A DNA stretch of 50,900 nucleotides from Rhodospirillales bacterium (GTDB lineage: Bacteria; Pseudomonadota; Alphaproteobacteria; Rhodospirillales; Casp-alpha2), in the NCBI GenBank assembly GCA_021775095.1, contig JAJFII010000072.1:1-50900 (forward strand), read 5' to 3'. Under the pieces are notes generated by a model. It was given only the letters and a program-made list of their open reading frames with translations, was not told the origin of the DNA and searched no databases. Shown one piece after another: positions 35,532-43,300 of the stretch. The translations under genes were made by a program, and so were the position numbers. Every line of letters starts with the position of its first letter. Positions within the stretch are counted from its first letter, which is position 1.

Positions 35532-36446
35532 TTATTCGGCAGCCGATCGAACAGCCGTTGGCCGAACAGCCGTTGGCCGAGCGGCCGTTGGCCAGGCCAG
35601 AGTCCAGGGGGTGATCGGCTGGCCGACACGGAGACGTTCGTCAGCCGGCAACACATCCATATTCGGCCATCGGCCATCGACCAGGGTTCTGGCATAAGCG
35701 CCCGCCAGCTCAAGCGCGTCCAGACGTTTGGCAGCGGCCCGGTGATCATAGGTGAGGGCGTGCAGACCAACCTCCATGGCATTTTTTGTGGGTGAAAGAA
35801 CGGTAAACCAGGTCCTCGGCGTGCCATCGTTGGCCGGCATGCCGATAACCCCGGCGTTGAGCCACAGTTTATCACCCAGGATGTCGGCAAAGGGCAAACC
35901 GCAATGGCCGCCAACGACCACGTCAACCGGACCGGTTTGTTCGATTGCGGCGATTTCTTCGGATTTGTCGGCGGCGGCCGTCGATTTAAATACCCACCGG
36001 CTGATGTCGCTGACGCCGCCATGAATGATCGCCACCTGTAAACCGGCGATTTCAAATCGGATCTGGCGCGGCAGGTTCCGCATCCATTGGCGATGGGCCG
36101 GCGTCAGCTGTTGATTGGCATGGGCATACCACTGGCGGGACAGCAGATCACAGGCGCTGCCCTCATCAAAACCACAGCCACAGTCCGCCCCGTCGAAACC
36201 AAAGGATTCTTCGCAATTGCCCATCAGGACGTGGATCCCCGAGTTCATGATCATCGCAGTGGTTTTGGCCGGATCACCGGCATAGGCGACGACGTCACCG
36301 GTGCAAATGATCCGTGTCGGCGCAATGCCCATCTGCTCGGCCTGGCCTAACAGTGCGGCGGTGGCCTGGGCATTGGAGTAGGGGCCGCCGAAGATTAAAA
36401 CGGAGTCGTGGAAGGTTCCAAGGTCAGTTGGTGTGCGGCCGGTCAT
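35532..36446 (-). CDS. Metallophosphoesterase-fold protein, atypical metal site
   Basis: A 304-residue calcineurin-like protein. Kept: GD motif (CTGDVVAYAGDP), a GN motif followed by Cys instead of His (MGNCEESFG), IHGG and GGHCGLPF. Changed: the first DxH motif reads FGGPYSN, so two usual metal ligands are missing. A cysteine-rich insert follows GNCE (DCGCGFDEGSACD), giving four Cys within about 20 residues, which might bind metal or Fe-S. It lies 3 bases after the radical SAM gene, so the two form one unit. The C-terminus ends in an Arg/Pro/Thr/Ala tail built by a 15-bp repeat. Substrate unknown. Confidence 0.75.
   Translation of the reverse strand: MTGRTPTDLGTFHDSVLIFGGPYSNAQATAALLGQAEQMGIAPTRIICTGDVVAYAGDPAKTTAMIMNSGIHVLMGNCEESFGFDGADCGCGFDEGSACDLLSRQWYAHANQQLTPAHRQWMRNLPRQIRFEIAGLQVAIIHGGVSDISRWVFKSTAAADKSEEIAAIEQTGPVDVVVGGHCGLPFADILGDKLWLNAGVIGMPANDGTPRTWFTVLSPTKNAMEVGLHALTYDHRAAAKRLDALELAGAYARTLVDGRWPNMDVLPADERLRVGQPITPWTLAWPTAARPTAVRPTAVRSAAE
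35549..35593. repeat. Three 15-bp tandem repeats
   Basis: GAACAGCCGTTGGCC occurs at 35549-35563 and 35564-35578 and with two changes at 35579-35593. Read on the minus strand it encodes the PTAVR-type tail of the phosphoesterase protein and keeps its frame. Confidence 0.85.
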
Positions 36447-36449
36447 GGA

Positions 36450-37409
36450 CTAATCAACGCTGCACGATGCGCCGCCAAGGACACAAAACTTTGCACAGTG
36501 GGGATGATTAAGATGAACCTTTTTTGGCGAAAGGGCCAAGTCCGGACCCATTTCAAACGCCGGGTCGTAGGGCAACAGGGTGCAGGGGACGACCACCGGG
36601 CTGGCGGCACCTTTGCGTTTGACAATCATTCGTGACGAAGCACACATCATGGTTTCCGGTGCAACACCCAAAATTTCCCAGCAACTGACGGTGATTTCCG
36701 GGACGTCCAGCTTGGCGTCCATTTCCGGGAACAGGACCAGGTTTCCGGGCTGGTCAATATCAATGGCAATGTTTTTTTCGTGAAATAAATCCGCATAACC
36801 GGTGCGGGCGCTGTCCTCATCTTCGTCCCAGCAGGTGCGCCCGGCAACGGCCAGGTTAAACCGGTGATTTGACAACCACCGCAACCCATCGAGCATGGGT
36901 TGCCAACTGTTCGGCCCGCGCTCCAGCTCGTGTCGCCTTTGGGTGTAGTGATCCATGGAAACGCGAATACTCAGGCGGCTGCCATATTGGTTTTTTAAGG
37001 CCAGAAGTCCGTCGCGCTTATGGCCCATGGGTTTCATGGCGTTGGTTAAAACCAGAGCCTTAAAGCCCCGTGACAGGACCTGCTTGAGCATCGCCAGCAG
37101 GTGCGGGTTCATAAAGGGTTCGCCGCCGGTAAAGGCGATTTCTTCGACTTTGTACCCTTCTCTTTTTATCTCGTCCAGGTAGCGGGTCACGTCGGCCAGG
37201 GTCAAATAGGCCAATTGATCGTTTTTCGGGCTGCTTTCCATATAACAGTTGGTGCAGGTGATATTGCACAAACTTCCCGTATTAAACCAAAGCGTTCGCA
37301 GATGGGTTAAGGCGACAACGGCACGTTCCTCACCCTTTGCGGTGATCATCGGGTCCTGAAACTTATCGGGCGCGATGGTCTTAAGCTCGTTTAATGTGCC
37401 ATCCGGCAT
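36450..37409 (-). CDS. Radical SAM enzyme with C-terminal Cys cluster
   Basis: A 319-residue radical SAM protein. The 4Fe-4S/SAM motif is CNITCTNC (about residues 48-55), followed by EEIAFTGGEPFMNP, the SAM-amino-group GGE motif. The C-terminus has further cysteines: SCWEILG, MMCASS, VPCTLLP and HPHCAKFCVLGGASC, consistent with a SPASM- or twitch-type auxiliary cluster, though shorter than a classical SPASM. Such enzymes modify peptides or small metabolites. No precursor peptide is visible nearby. GAGGAG precedes the ATG. Its stop is 3 bases from the start of the atypical phosphoesterase, which implies a joint function. Confidence 0.88.
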   Translation of the reverse strand: MPDGTLNELKTIAPDKFQDPMITAKGEERAVVALTHLRTLWFNTGSLCNITCTNCYMESSPKNDQLAYLTLADVTRYLDEIKREGYKVEEIAFTGGEPFMNPHLLAMLKQVLSRGFKALVLTNAMKPMGHKRDGLLALKNQYGSRLSIRVSMDHYTQRRHELERGPNSWQPMLDGLRWLSNHRFNLAVAGRTCWDEDEDSARTGYADLFHEKNIAIDIDQPGNLVLFPEMDAKLDVPEITVSCWEILGVAPETMMCASSRMIVKRKGAASPVVVPCTLLPYDPAFEMGPDLALSPKKVHLNHPHCAKFCVLGGASCSVD

Positions 37410-37515
37410 GCTTGCGGCTCCTCGGGTAATGCAAAATATTATAGGCTATTTTGTTTTGTACGCACAGAACCCGGGTATCACCAATCAAAATAAAGTTACA
37501 ATCGTGCGAGCGCCG

Positions 37516-38991
37516 TCAAGGGGGGTCGGCCAGGGGCAATTTAACGGTCAGTTTAAGGCCGCCGGCGGATTTGTTCTCGGCGACAATTTCGCCGCCATGT
37601 CCGCGTATGATCGAGCGGGCAATGGCCAACCCCAATCCAATGCCACCGGTTTCCCTGTTGCGCGACGATTCCAGTCTGACGAAGGGTTCGAACATGCGTT
37701 CCATGTCGGCCTCGGGGATACCGGGGCCCCAATCCTCGATTTCAATCCTGTGATCGGCGTCGGTCGCGGTGTCGCCGGGCCACAGGGTTATTTGGCCGGA
37801 ACCGCCGTAGGTGACAGCGTTGTCCAACAGATTCCGCAAGGCCCGTTTAAGACTGACCGGGCGAACCGTCATCACCAATCGTTCGGGCCCCAGATAACAA
37901 CAGGTTTTGCCCTGATCTCGAAAATCACTGACAATGCTGTCAATGAGGGCAGCCAAATCGGTCGGTCGGGTTTGTTCCGTGCGGGTTTCTTCGCGGGCGA
38001 AGATCAACGTCGTTTCGATGATGGTTTGCATTTCCATCAAGGTTTCGAGAATTTTCTCGCGTAATTCTTCGTCTTCTATAAATTCGGCGCGCAGGCGTAG
38101 GGAAGTCACCGGTGAACGCAGGTCATGGGACACGGCGGCCAGTAAATTGGTGCGGTCTTCGATGAAGGTTTCGAGGCGGCTACGCATCCGGTTAAAGGCA
38201 CGAATGGTCCGCTGCACGTCTTCGCTACCCATTTCGGCGATGTCCGTCGTGGTTTCGCCCCGTCCGACGGCATCGGCGGCTGCGGCCAATCGCGCCAGCG
38301 GCTGGGTGATGCGGCGGACCGAAAAAATCACACCAGCAATAATTAATAGTATGGCAATGGCCAGGGCCAGCAGCGGTTGCAGGGCCCAGGTGGTTTCCCG
38401 GTTGGGTAATCGGGTTGCGGCATTTAACCATTGACCGTTTTGCAGCTGTACGGACAGCTGAATTCCCCAGCGAAAGTGCCGGCGCCAGCGTTTGCTGCCG
38501 TCGCGGTGGTCAAAATATCCGGCTTGGCGTTTTTCGCCCCGGTCGTGCGGATTTCCCTCATCCTCGTCGTCATTCTCGTTGCCATTCTCGTCCCCCGCCT
38601 CTTCCTTGGATGGCCGCCGGCCAAGCCGCACATGGACCTCGGCATTCGGCGCTGCCAACATCGTCCGCAGGCGGTTGGCGACAAAAAGTTCACGCGCTGA
38701 TATTGCTGGCGACTTGGTGGCGCTGTCGTCGGACATGGAAAACCAGATAAATGGTGATTGGGCATTCTCCAGGATCTGCGGGTGTAAACCGCTGGGGCTG
38801 ACCGCGAGCAATCGGGCAATGGTCGCGACTCTGGCCAGGACCTCGCCCCGGGATGCGGCCTGCAGGGCCTCCCGGCGTTCGTCGGCCAGGATGACAATCG
38901 CCGTAATATGGCCACCCAGCAGTGCGACCAGAATAAGCCCGATCAGTTGCCCGGCCAGGCTTTTGGGGAGCAGGCGCCGGAAGATTTTCAT
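37516..38991 (-). CDS. Two-component sensor histidine kinase (EnvZ-like)
   Basis: A 491-residue membrane kinase. Two membrane helices (about 13-37 and 206-225) enclose a periplasmic domain that contains a strongly acidic stretch (DENGNENDDEDEG, near residues 134-146), then HAMP, HisKA with His289 in AVSHDLRSPVTSLRLRAEF, and ATPase domain with DNAVTYGG, DWGPGIP and GGIGLGLAIARS. ATG 38991 is chosen because it overlaps the response regulator stop by 4 bases (ATGA). The acidic loop next to an EF-hand gene suggests that the sensor may respond to calcium or another cation; this is inference. Confidence 0.92.
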   Translation of the reverse strand: MKIFRRLLPKSLAGQLIGLILVALLGGHITAIVILADERREALQAASRGEVLARVATIARLLAVSPSGLHPQILENAQSPFIWFSMSDDSATKSPAISARELFVANRLRTMLAAPNAEVHVRLGRRPSKEEAGDENGNENDDEDEGNPHDRGEKRQAGYFDHRDGSKRWRRHFRWGIQLSVQLQNGQWLNAATRLPNRETTWALQPLLALAIAILLIIAGVIFSVRRITQPLARLAAAADAVGRGETTTDIAEMGSEDVQRTIRAFNRMRSRLETFIEDRTNLLAAVSHDLRSPVTSLRLRAEFIEDEELREKILETLMEMQTIIETTLIFAREETRTEQTRPTDLAALIDSIVSDFRDQGKTCCYLGPERLVMTVRPVSLKRALRNLLDNAVTYGGSGQITLWPGDTATDADHRIEIEDWGPGIPEADMERMFEPFVRLESSRNRETGGIGLGLAIARSIIRGHGGEIVAENKSAGGLKLTVKLPLADPP

Positions 38992-39707
38992 TGCCGTTCG
39001 ACCACCGCCTGGAAGCGATAACCGCCGCCCCAAACAGTTTTGATGAGCTGCGGTGTCTTGATGTCGATTTCGATTTTTTTCCGCAACCGGCTGACCTGGT
39101 TGTCGATACTTCGATCAAAGGCATCGGCGGCCCGGGACTGGGTTAAATCGAGCAACTGATCGCGGCTCAATACCCGGTCCGGATGGCGCAAAAAAACCGT
39201 CAAAAGATTAAACTCGCCGGTGCTCAGTGGTGTGGTTACACCGTCGCTGCCGACCAGTTCGCGCCGTTTGATGTCCAGTGTCCAGTCGTCAAACCGGATC
39301 TGTTCACTGTCAACCGTATTATGTTCCGGCGGCAGGCTGTGGAACCGCCGGAGCACGGCTTTTATCCGGGCCAGCAGTTCGCGCGGATTAAAGGGTTTGA
39401 CCACATAGTCATCGGCACCCATTTCAAGGCCGACAATCCGGTCCGTCTCTTCGGTCATGGCGGTCAACAGGATGATTGGAATTTGGCTGGTTTCGCGGAG
39501 GTGGCGACAGAGCGACAATCCGTCTTCGCCGGGCATCATGATATCGAGGATAACCATATCAATGGCCCCGTCTTTAACGGCTTGGCGGGCCTTTGCTGCG
39601 GAGTCCGCCTGACTGACCCGATAGCCGTTTTTTGCCAGGTATTTGGCCAGCGGTTCACGAATATCACGGGCGTCGTCAACCACCAGAATATGCGCCGATC
39701 CGGTCAT
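38988..39707 (-). CDS. OmpR-family response regulator
   Basis: A 239-residue regulator. The receiver has the Asp pair in ILVVDDARD, the phospho-acceptor in MVILDIMMPGEDG and Lys in DYVVKPFNPREL. The C-terminal winged helix ends with RLRKKIEIDIKTPQLIKTVWGGGYRF. ATG 39707 starts directly before the receiver; the longer frame to 40064 would add about 119 residues with no domain. It is coupled by a 4-base overlap to the kinase and divergent from the EF-hand gene, the likely target. Confidence 0.92.
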   Translation of the reverse strand: MTGSAHILVVDDARDIREPLAKYLAKNGYRVSQADSAAKARQAVKDGAIDMVILDIMMPGEDGLSLCRHLRETSQIPIILLTAMTEETDRIVGLEMGADDYVVKPFNPRELLARIKAVLRRFHSLPPEHNTVDSEQIRFDDWTLDIKRRELVGSDGVTTPLSTGEFNLLTVFLRHPDRVLSRDQLLDLTQSRAADAFDRSIDNQVSRLRKKIEIDIKTPQLIKTVWGGGYRFQAVVERQ

Positions 39708-40048
39708 CAGGCTGTCGACCCGTGGCCACAAGGCCAGCCAACGCCGGCCGCTGGCAACGTTGCCCCGAACCTGTTGATTGTCGAACCCGCCATTTCGGTT
39801 TTGTTCAGTGCCATCGTTTTTCCGTGTTCTAAGCAGCGCAATTCGCAAGCAGCAAATGCCGCCGTCCCTAAAAGGTTTTACCCCAATCGCCGGGAACAAA
39901 GGCAAAAAAGATGTAACAAAGTGTCGCAGGTCAATCCCTGGCGACATAATGCGACCAAGTGACGGGTTTGCTGACAAACTTTTGCGACAGGATCGGGGTT
40001 TAATCCTCATCACCAACTTGAACTCAACTTCATTAAAAGGAACTGAAT
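39708..40048. promoter_or_regulatory. Divergent control region with OmpR-type repeats
   Basis: This 341-base spacer lies between the response regulator and the EF-hand gene. GCGAC occurs at 39940 and again at 39950, i.e. in direct repeat one helical turn apart, with another copy at 39984; TGTCGC at 39921 is inverted to GCGACA at 39940. Direct repeats about 10 bases apart are typical of OmpR-family binding. The part nearer 39708 has no clear feature. Confidence 0.5.
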
Positions 40049-40576
40049 ATGAAACGTCCGACAAAAATAATTCTTGGTGTTGTCGCGGGTGGCCTGGCCT
40101 TGGCGTCGGTAAGCGCTGCGGTTGTCGCCAATGAACGTAAAGCCCAGAACAAAGAATTGATCATGGCCTCCGGCGGGTACCATGGCCACGGTAAATTCGC
40201 CGGTCACCGAGACATGAGGAAAGGCATGATCCGGTTATTTAACGAACATGATGTCAACAAAGACGGTGCCGTTACCCAAGCCGAAGTCGACGACGTACGC
40301 AAGGCAAAGGTCGATAAGTATGATCGCGACAAAGACGGTTCCCTGTCGCTTAGCGAATTTGAGGCCCTATGGCTGGAACAGATGAGATCCGTCATGGTCG
40401 ATGGATTCCAGCGGCTTGACGATGACGGCAGTGGTAAAATTACCGTCGAAGAATTCGCCGCCCCGTTCAGTAATATTATCGACCGCCACGATGACGATGA
40501 CGACGGCGACGTGGACGAAGAGGAATTAGAAAAACATATGAAATCAAAGGGCAAATGGCGCCATAATCGGGGGTAA
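40049..40576 (+). CDS. Exported EF-hand calcium-binding protein
   Basis: A 175-residue protein with an N-terminal signal or anchor helix (about 6-27), a short His/Gly-rich linker and four canonical EF-hand loops at residues 68-79, 92-103, 124-135 and 148-159, each with the Asp-x-Asp/Asn-x-Asp/Ser-Gly core and Glu at position 12. The last loop is almost all acidic. It should bind calcium outside the cytoplasm. AAAAGGA precedes the ATG. Divergent from the two-component genes and followed by a strong terminator, so it is a single-gene unit probably controlled by them. Confidence 0.88.
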   Translation: MKRPTKIILGVVAGGLALASVSAAVVANERKAQNKELIMASGGYHGHGKFAGHRDMRKGMIRLFNEHDVNKDGAVTQAEVDDVRKAKVDKYDRDKDGSLSLSEFEALWLEQMRSVMVDGFQRLDDDGSGKITVEEFAAPFSNIIDRHDDDDDGDVDEEELEKHMKSKGKWRHNRG

Positions 40577-40607
40577 CCCCTGCCCCTAGGAGGGCCAAAT
40601 CCTTTGC

Positions 40608-40648
40608 GGCGGGCATCTTTTCCAGATACTAAAGATGCCCGCCTTTTT
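40608..40648 (+). terminator. Intrinsic terminator of the EF-hand gene
   Basis: GGCGGGCATCTTT (40608-40620) and AAAGATGCCCGCC (40631-40643) form a perfect 13-bp stem with a ten-base loop, followed by TTTTT. On the other strand it also lies just after the stop of the deacetylase gene (40650) and may serve both. Confidence 0.9.
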
Positions 40649-40649
40649 C

Positions 40650-41684
40650 TTATATGTCCCGTCGGGCGGTTTCCGCCGCCCGCAAAAACTGCACCGCATT
40701 GTTTGCCAAACTGGGGCCCAGATATCCGCCTTCCTGAACCAGTAAGGTGGGAAGATTAAGTGCCATGATGCGGGCCGCCGCACCCTCGAAGCCGGTTCCC
40801 GAAAAGGTCAGTTCCGACAGCGGGTCATCGGTCGCCATATCGAAGCCCAAGGAAACAACCACCGCGTCGGCCTGAAATTCCCGCGCTGCGGCAACCATCT
40901 GATCGACCCCGGCCAAAATGTCCGGCTCTTCCGTTCCCTTGTCCAAGACAATGTTCAGGGATGCCCCCAGCCCGGCACCCCGGCCCCGTTCATCGGCGTA
41001 ACAGGCGAAGAACGGCGGATAGTCACTGGGGTCAACATGGATCGAAACAAAAAAAACATCGCCGCGCTCATAAAAGATATCCTGGGTGCCCTGGCCGGCA
41101 TGGGTATCGATATCCAGGATCATCACCCGTTCAAATTTTTGCCGCAGGTGATGGGCGGCAATCGCCGCATTATTGAAAAAACAAAACCCGTTTGAATTCA
41201 TTCTGCTGGCATGGTGGCCCGGCGGTCGGCACAGGGAATAAACCAGATCTTCCCCACCGATCAGCCGATGGGCACCGTCGATGGCTGCCTGGGCCGACCA
41301 GTAAATGGCGTCGCGGGTGCCGGGGGTGACCGGGCAGGCGGTGTCGGTGGTGTAATATCCCAATTGCCCGACAATGCCCGTCGGCAGGCGATTGAGGCCA
41401 TGGCTCACATGGTAATTGGGTACGGCAATGGTGTCGCCGTCCGCATAGGCCGCCCAGCGTTCCCAGGCGGTTTCAAAAAAATCCACATAACCTGCGTCGT
41501 GGACGGCTTTTATGGGCCCGGTGCCATGGTCGCCGGGTTGCACCAGGCGATGGCCATCGGCAACCAGGGCGTCGCGCAGCAGCACCGCGCGTTGGGGTTG
41601 TTCGGGGTGGGGGATTTGTTTCCCCTGGCGGAAGTAATCGAGCGGCGCGTGCAACAATTGGCGTTCGTCAAATAAGATTTTCAC
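40650..41684 (-). CDS. Acetylpolyamine amidohydrolase (deacetylase family)
   Basis: A 344-residue zinc amidohydrolase very like the Mycoplana ramosa acetylpolyamine amidohydrolase, with the same opening pattern, the VHDAGY.DFFETAWERW stretch and the loop typical of the dimeric polyamine enzyme. Active-site residues: His157-His158 (RPPGHHASRMNSNGFC), zinc ligands Asp193, His195 (LDIDTHAGQGTQ) and Asp282 (SLGFDMATDDP), Tyr321 (EGGYLGP). It should release acetate from acetylated polyamines or related amides. GTG 41684 overlaps the stop of the ModE-like gene by 4 bases, so it is cotranscribed with a molybdate-type regulator, which is unexpected. Confidence 0.88.
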   Translation of the reverse strand: MKILFDERQLLHAPLDYFRQGKQIPHPEQPQRAVLLRDALVADGHRLVQPGDHGTGPIKAVHDAGYVDFFETAWERWAAYADGDTIAVPNYHVSHGLNRLPTGIVGQLGYYTTDTACPVTPGTRDAIYWSAQAAIDGAHRLIGGEDLVYSLCRPPGHHASRMNSNGFCFFNNAAIAAHHLRQKFERVMILDIDTHAGQGTQDIFYERGDVFFVSIHVDPSDYPPFFACYADERGRGAGLGASLNIVLDKGTEEPDILAGVDQMVAAAREFQADAVVVSLGFDMATDDPLSELTFSGTGFEGAAARIMALNLPTLLVQEGGYLGPSLANNAVQFLRAAETARRDI

Positions 41685-42064
41685 GGGGTCTCCTCGGGAT
41701 GTTTGATTAGGTTTTGCCGCAACCGGTCGAGATGGTCCCGGGCATGATCATCCGCCGCTTGCACGCAGTTTTCGTAGGCTGCCAGGATGGCCGAGCCGGT
41801 GGCGGTTAATTTGGCACCGCCGCCGTGCTTTCCACCTTTTGTGGTAAGTACGACCGGTTGGCCGACGGCGGAATTAATGGTCTCCAACAGGAACCAGGCG
41901 CGGCGATAGTTAATGCCCATGTCGCGGGCAGCGGCGGAAATCGATCCATGGCGGTTGATTTTTTTGAGCAGATCGGCCTTGCCCGGGCCAATGGAATCAT
42001 CACCAATGGCCAGCTTCAACCGCAGTTTGATGTGTAAGGGTTGGGAACTTTTTCGATCAGCCAC
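41681..42064 (-). CDS. ModE-type winged-helix regulator (DNA-binding domain only)
   Basis: A 127-residue LysR-like winged-helix protein matching the N-terminal domain of ModE: KADLLKKINRHGSISAAARDMGINYRRAWFLLETIN, then LTTKGGKHGGGAKLTATG. The molybdate-binding MOP domains are absent, as in many short ModE homologues, so it cannot sense oxyanion in the E. coli way by itself. The start is GTG 42064. It heads a two-gene operon with the acetylpolyamine amidohydrolase and is divergent from a tungstate/molybdate binding protein gene, with palindromes between. Confidence 0.85.
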   Translation of the reverse strand: MADRKSSQPLHIKLRLKLAIGDDSIGPGKADLLKKINRHGSISAAARDMGINYRRAWFLLETINSAVGQPVVLTTKGGKHGGGAKLTATGSAILAAYENCVQAADDHARDHLDRLRQNLIKHPEETP

Positions 42065-42084
42065 GGATTTTGCTCTTGAATTCC

Positions 42085-42116
42085 ATATGATAATTTGATC
42101 ATATCGCTTCGATATG
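42085..42116. promoter_or_regulatory. Overlapping palindromic operators between modE-like and tupA
   Basis: ATATGAT-AATTTG-ATCATAT (42085-42104) and CATATCG-CTT-CGATATG (42100-42116) are two perfect inverted repeats that overlap, 21 bases upstream of the modE-like start and about 75 bases upstream of tupA. The AT-rich ATCG/CGAT and ATAT half-sites recall ModE boxes, so binding by the adjacent regulator is the simplest reading. Confidence 0.65.
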
Positions 42117-42189
42117 TTTTATCAATCCTATCGATTTCAGGGGATTTGCAAACCGGTTTTTCAGATTATTAACGAAAAGGCCCGCGAAG

Positions 42190-43020
42190 ATGTTGAAGAA
42201 AGGTTTTATTTGGGTTTTGGTTCTGGCCCTGGCAGCGCCTGGGCTGGCCCGTGCTGACGCACCGTTTATCACCGTCGCCTCGACAACATCGACCCAAAAC
42301 TCGGGGCTTTTTGATCATATTCTGCCGCAGTTTCAGGCGGCCACGGGGATCAGCGTCCGGGTCGTCGCCGTTGGTACCGGCCAGGCCCTCCGGCTCGCCA
42401 AAAAAGGCGACGCCGATGTTCTGCTGGTGCACCATAAACCGTCGGAAGAAAAATTTGTTGCCGAGGGGTATGGTGTGGCGCGGCGCGACGTCATGTATAA
42501 CGACTTTGTCGTCATTGGCCCGCCCGCCGATCCGGCCGGGATCCGGGGTCTGACCGACGCCGTCGTGGCCTTTAAAAAAATTGCCAGTAGCAGCTCCCTC
42601 TTTGTTTCCCGTGGCGACGACAGTGGCACCAATAAAAAGGAACTGGGATTGTGGAAAACCAGTGGTATTGATGTGAAACACCTGTCCGGCACCTGGTATC
42701 GCGAATCCGGCTCCGGCATGGGGGCGACCTTGAACGCTGCATCGGCCATGGGCGCTTACAGCCTGACCGACCGCGGCACCTGGATCAGTTTTAAGAACAA
42801 ACAGCATCTGCGGTTATTGGCCGAAGGCGATAATCGGCTGTTTAATCCCTATGGGGTGATCCTCGTCAACCCGGCCAAACATCCCCACGTAAAGGCCAAA
42901 CAGGGACGCGCCTTTATTTCCTGGTTAACCTCGGAAAAAGGCCAGCGGACGATTGCCGACTTTAAGTTGGGCGGCAAACAGTTGTTTTTTCCAAATGCCA
43001 AAAAGCCCAATGGCAGGTAA
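42190..43020 (+). CDS. tupA: Tungstate/molybdate ABC transporter binding protein TupA
   Basis: A 276-residue periplasmic binding protein. The signal peptide ends near ARADA (residue 23). The mature start VASTTSTQNSGLFDHILP contains the TTSTxNSGL motif that in TupA proteins holds the oxyanion, and SRGDDSGTNKKELGLWK is the second family motif. TupA-type proteins bind tungstate with very high affinity. Permease and ATPase genes (tupB, tupC) are not next to it, which is unusual; repeat family 2 and an oppositely oriented gene follow. It may have lost, or work with, a distant transporter. Confidence 0.88.
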   Translation: MLKKGFIWVLVLALAAPGLARADAPFITVASTTSTQNSGLFDHILPQFQAATGISVRVVAVGTGQALRLAKKGDADVLLVHHKPSEEKFVAEGYGVARRDVMYNDFVVIGPPADPAGIRGLTDAVVAFKKIASSSSLFVSRGDDSGTNKKELGLWKTSGIDVKHLSGTWYRESGSGMGATLNAASAMGAYSLTDRGTWISFKNKQHLRLLAEGDNRLFNPYGVILVNPAKHPHVKAKQGRAFISWLTSEKGQRTIADFKLGGKQLFFPNAKKPNGR

Positions 43021-43028
43021 CAGGCCTT

Positions 43029-43297
43029 AGGGTCAGGACCCATTAATTTCATGCAATTCTGTTTGTCCGTAAGCTTACGAATACAAGAAAACAAGCGCAA
43101 GGACATGCCGGGCCTATTCGAGCCTTGTTTTCGCACAAGGCGTGAGCTTACGGACAAACCCCTTGGGGCGGGGCGCTTTATCTCTTTGGCTTTTCGTTGA
43201 AAAGACTTGAAAGCCGTGAGGTTTCCTGCGTCTTTCCGCCTAACCGACAAGAAAAATCACCTTCGCAGAATGGATGCAATTAATGGGTCATGACCCT
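43029..43297. mobile_element. Repeat family 2 (269-bp MITE-like element)
   Basis: The ends are inverted repeats of about 32 bases: AGGGTCAGGACCCATTAATT at 43029 and AGGGTCATGACCCATTAATT read leftward from 43297. Inside, 43061-43079 is inverted at 43141-43159 (18 of 19 bases), and 43087-43095 at 43124-43132 (9 of 9), so the left half can fold into one long hairpin. No ORF inside resembles a transposase. It starts 8 bases after the tupA stop and ends 3 bases before the molybdenum hydroxylase stop. Confidence 0.75.
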
Positions 43298-43300
43298 GGT

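Noticed and set aside
35423-36055. 210-codon minus-strand ORF
   Set aside because: Another frame of the metallophosphoesterase gene on the same strand; composition is arginine/proline-rich and it runs into the Hpt gene.
39183-39962. 259-codon plus-strand ORF opposite the OmpR regulator
   Set aside because: Shadow of a gene with all receiver and winged-helix residues; no own domain.
38988-40064. 358-residue version of the response regulator
   Set aside because: The extra 119 residues show no domain and lie in the divergent control region; ATG 39707 directly precedes the receiver.
43029-43297. CRISPR or tRNA-like structure in the inverted-repeat element
   Set aside because: There is only one pair of inverted arms, no direct repeats with spacers and no cloverleaf.
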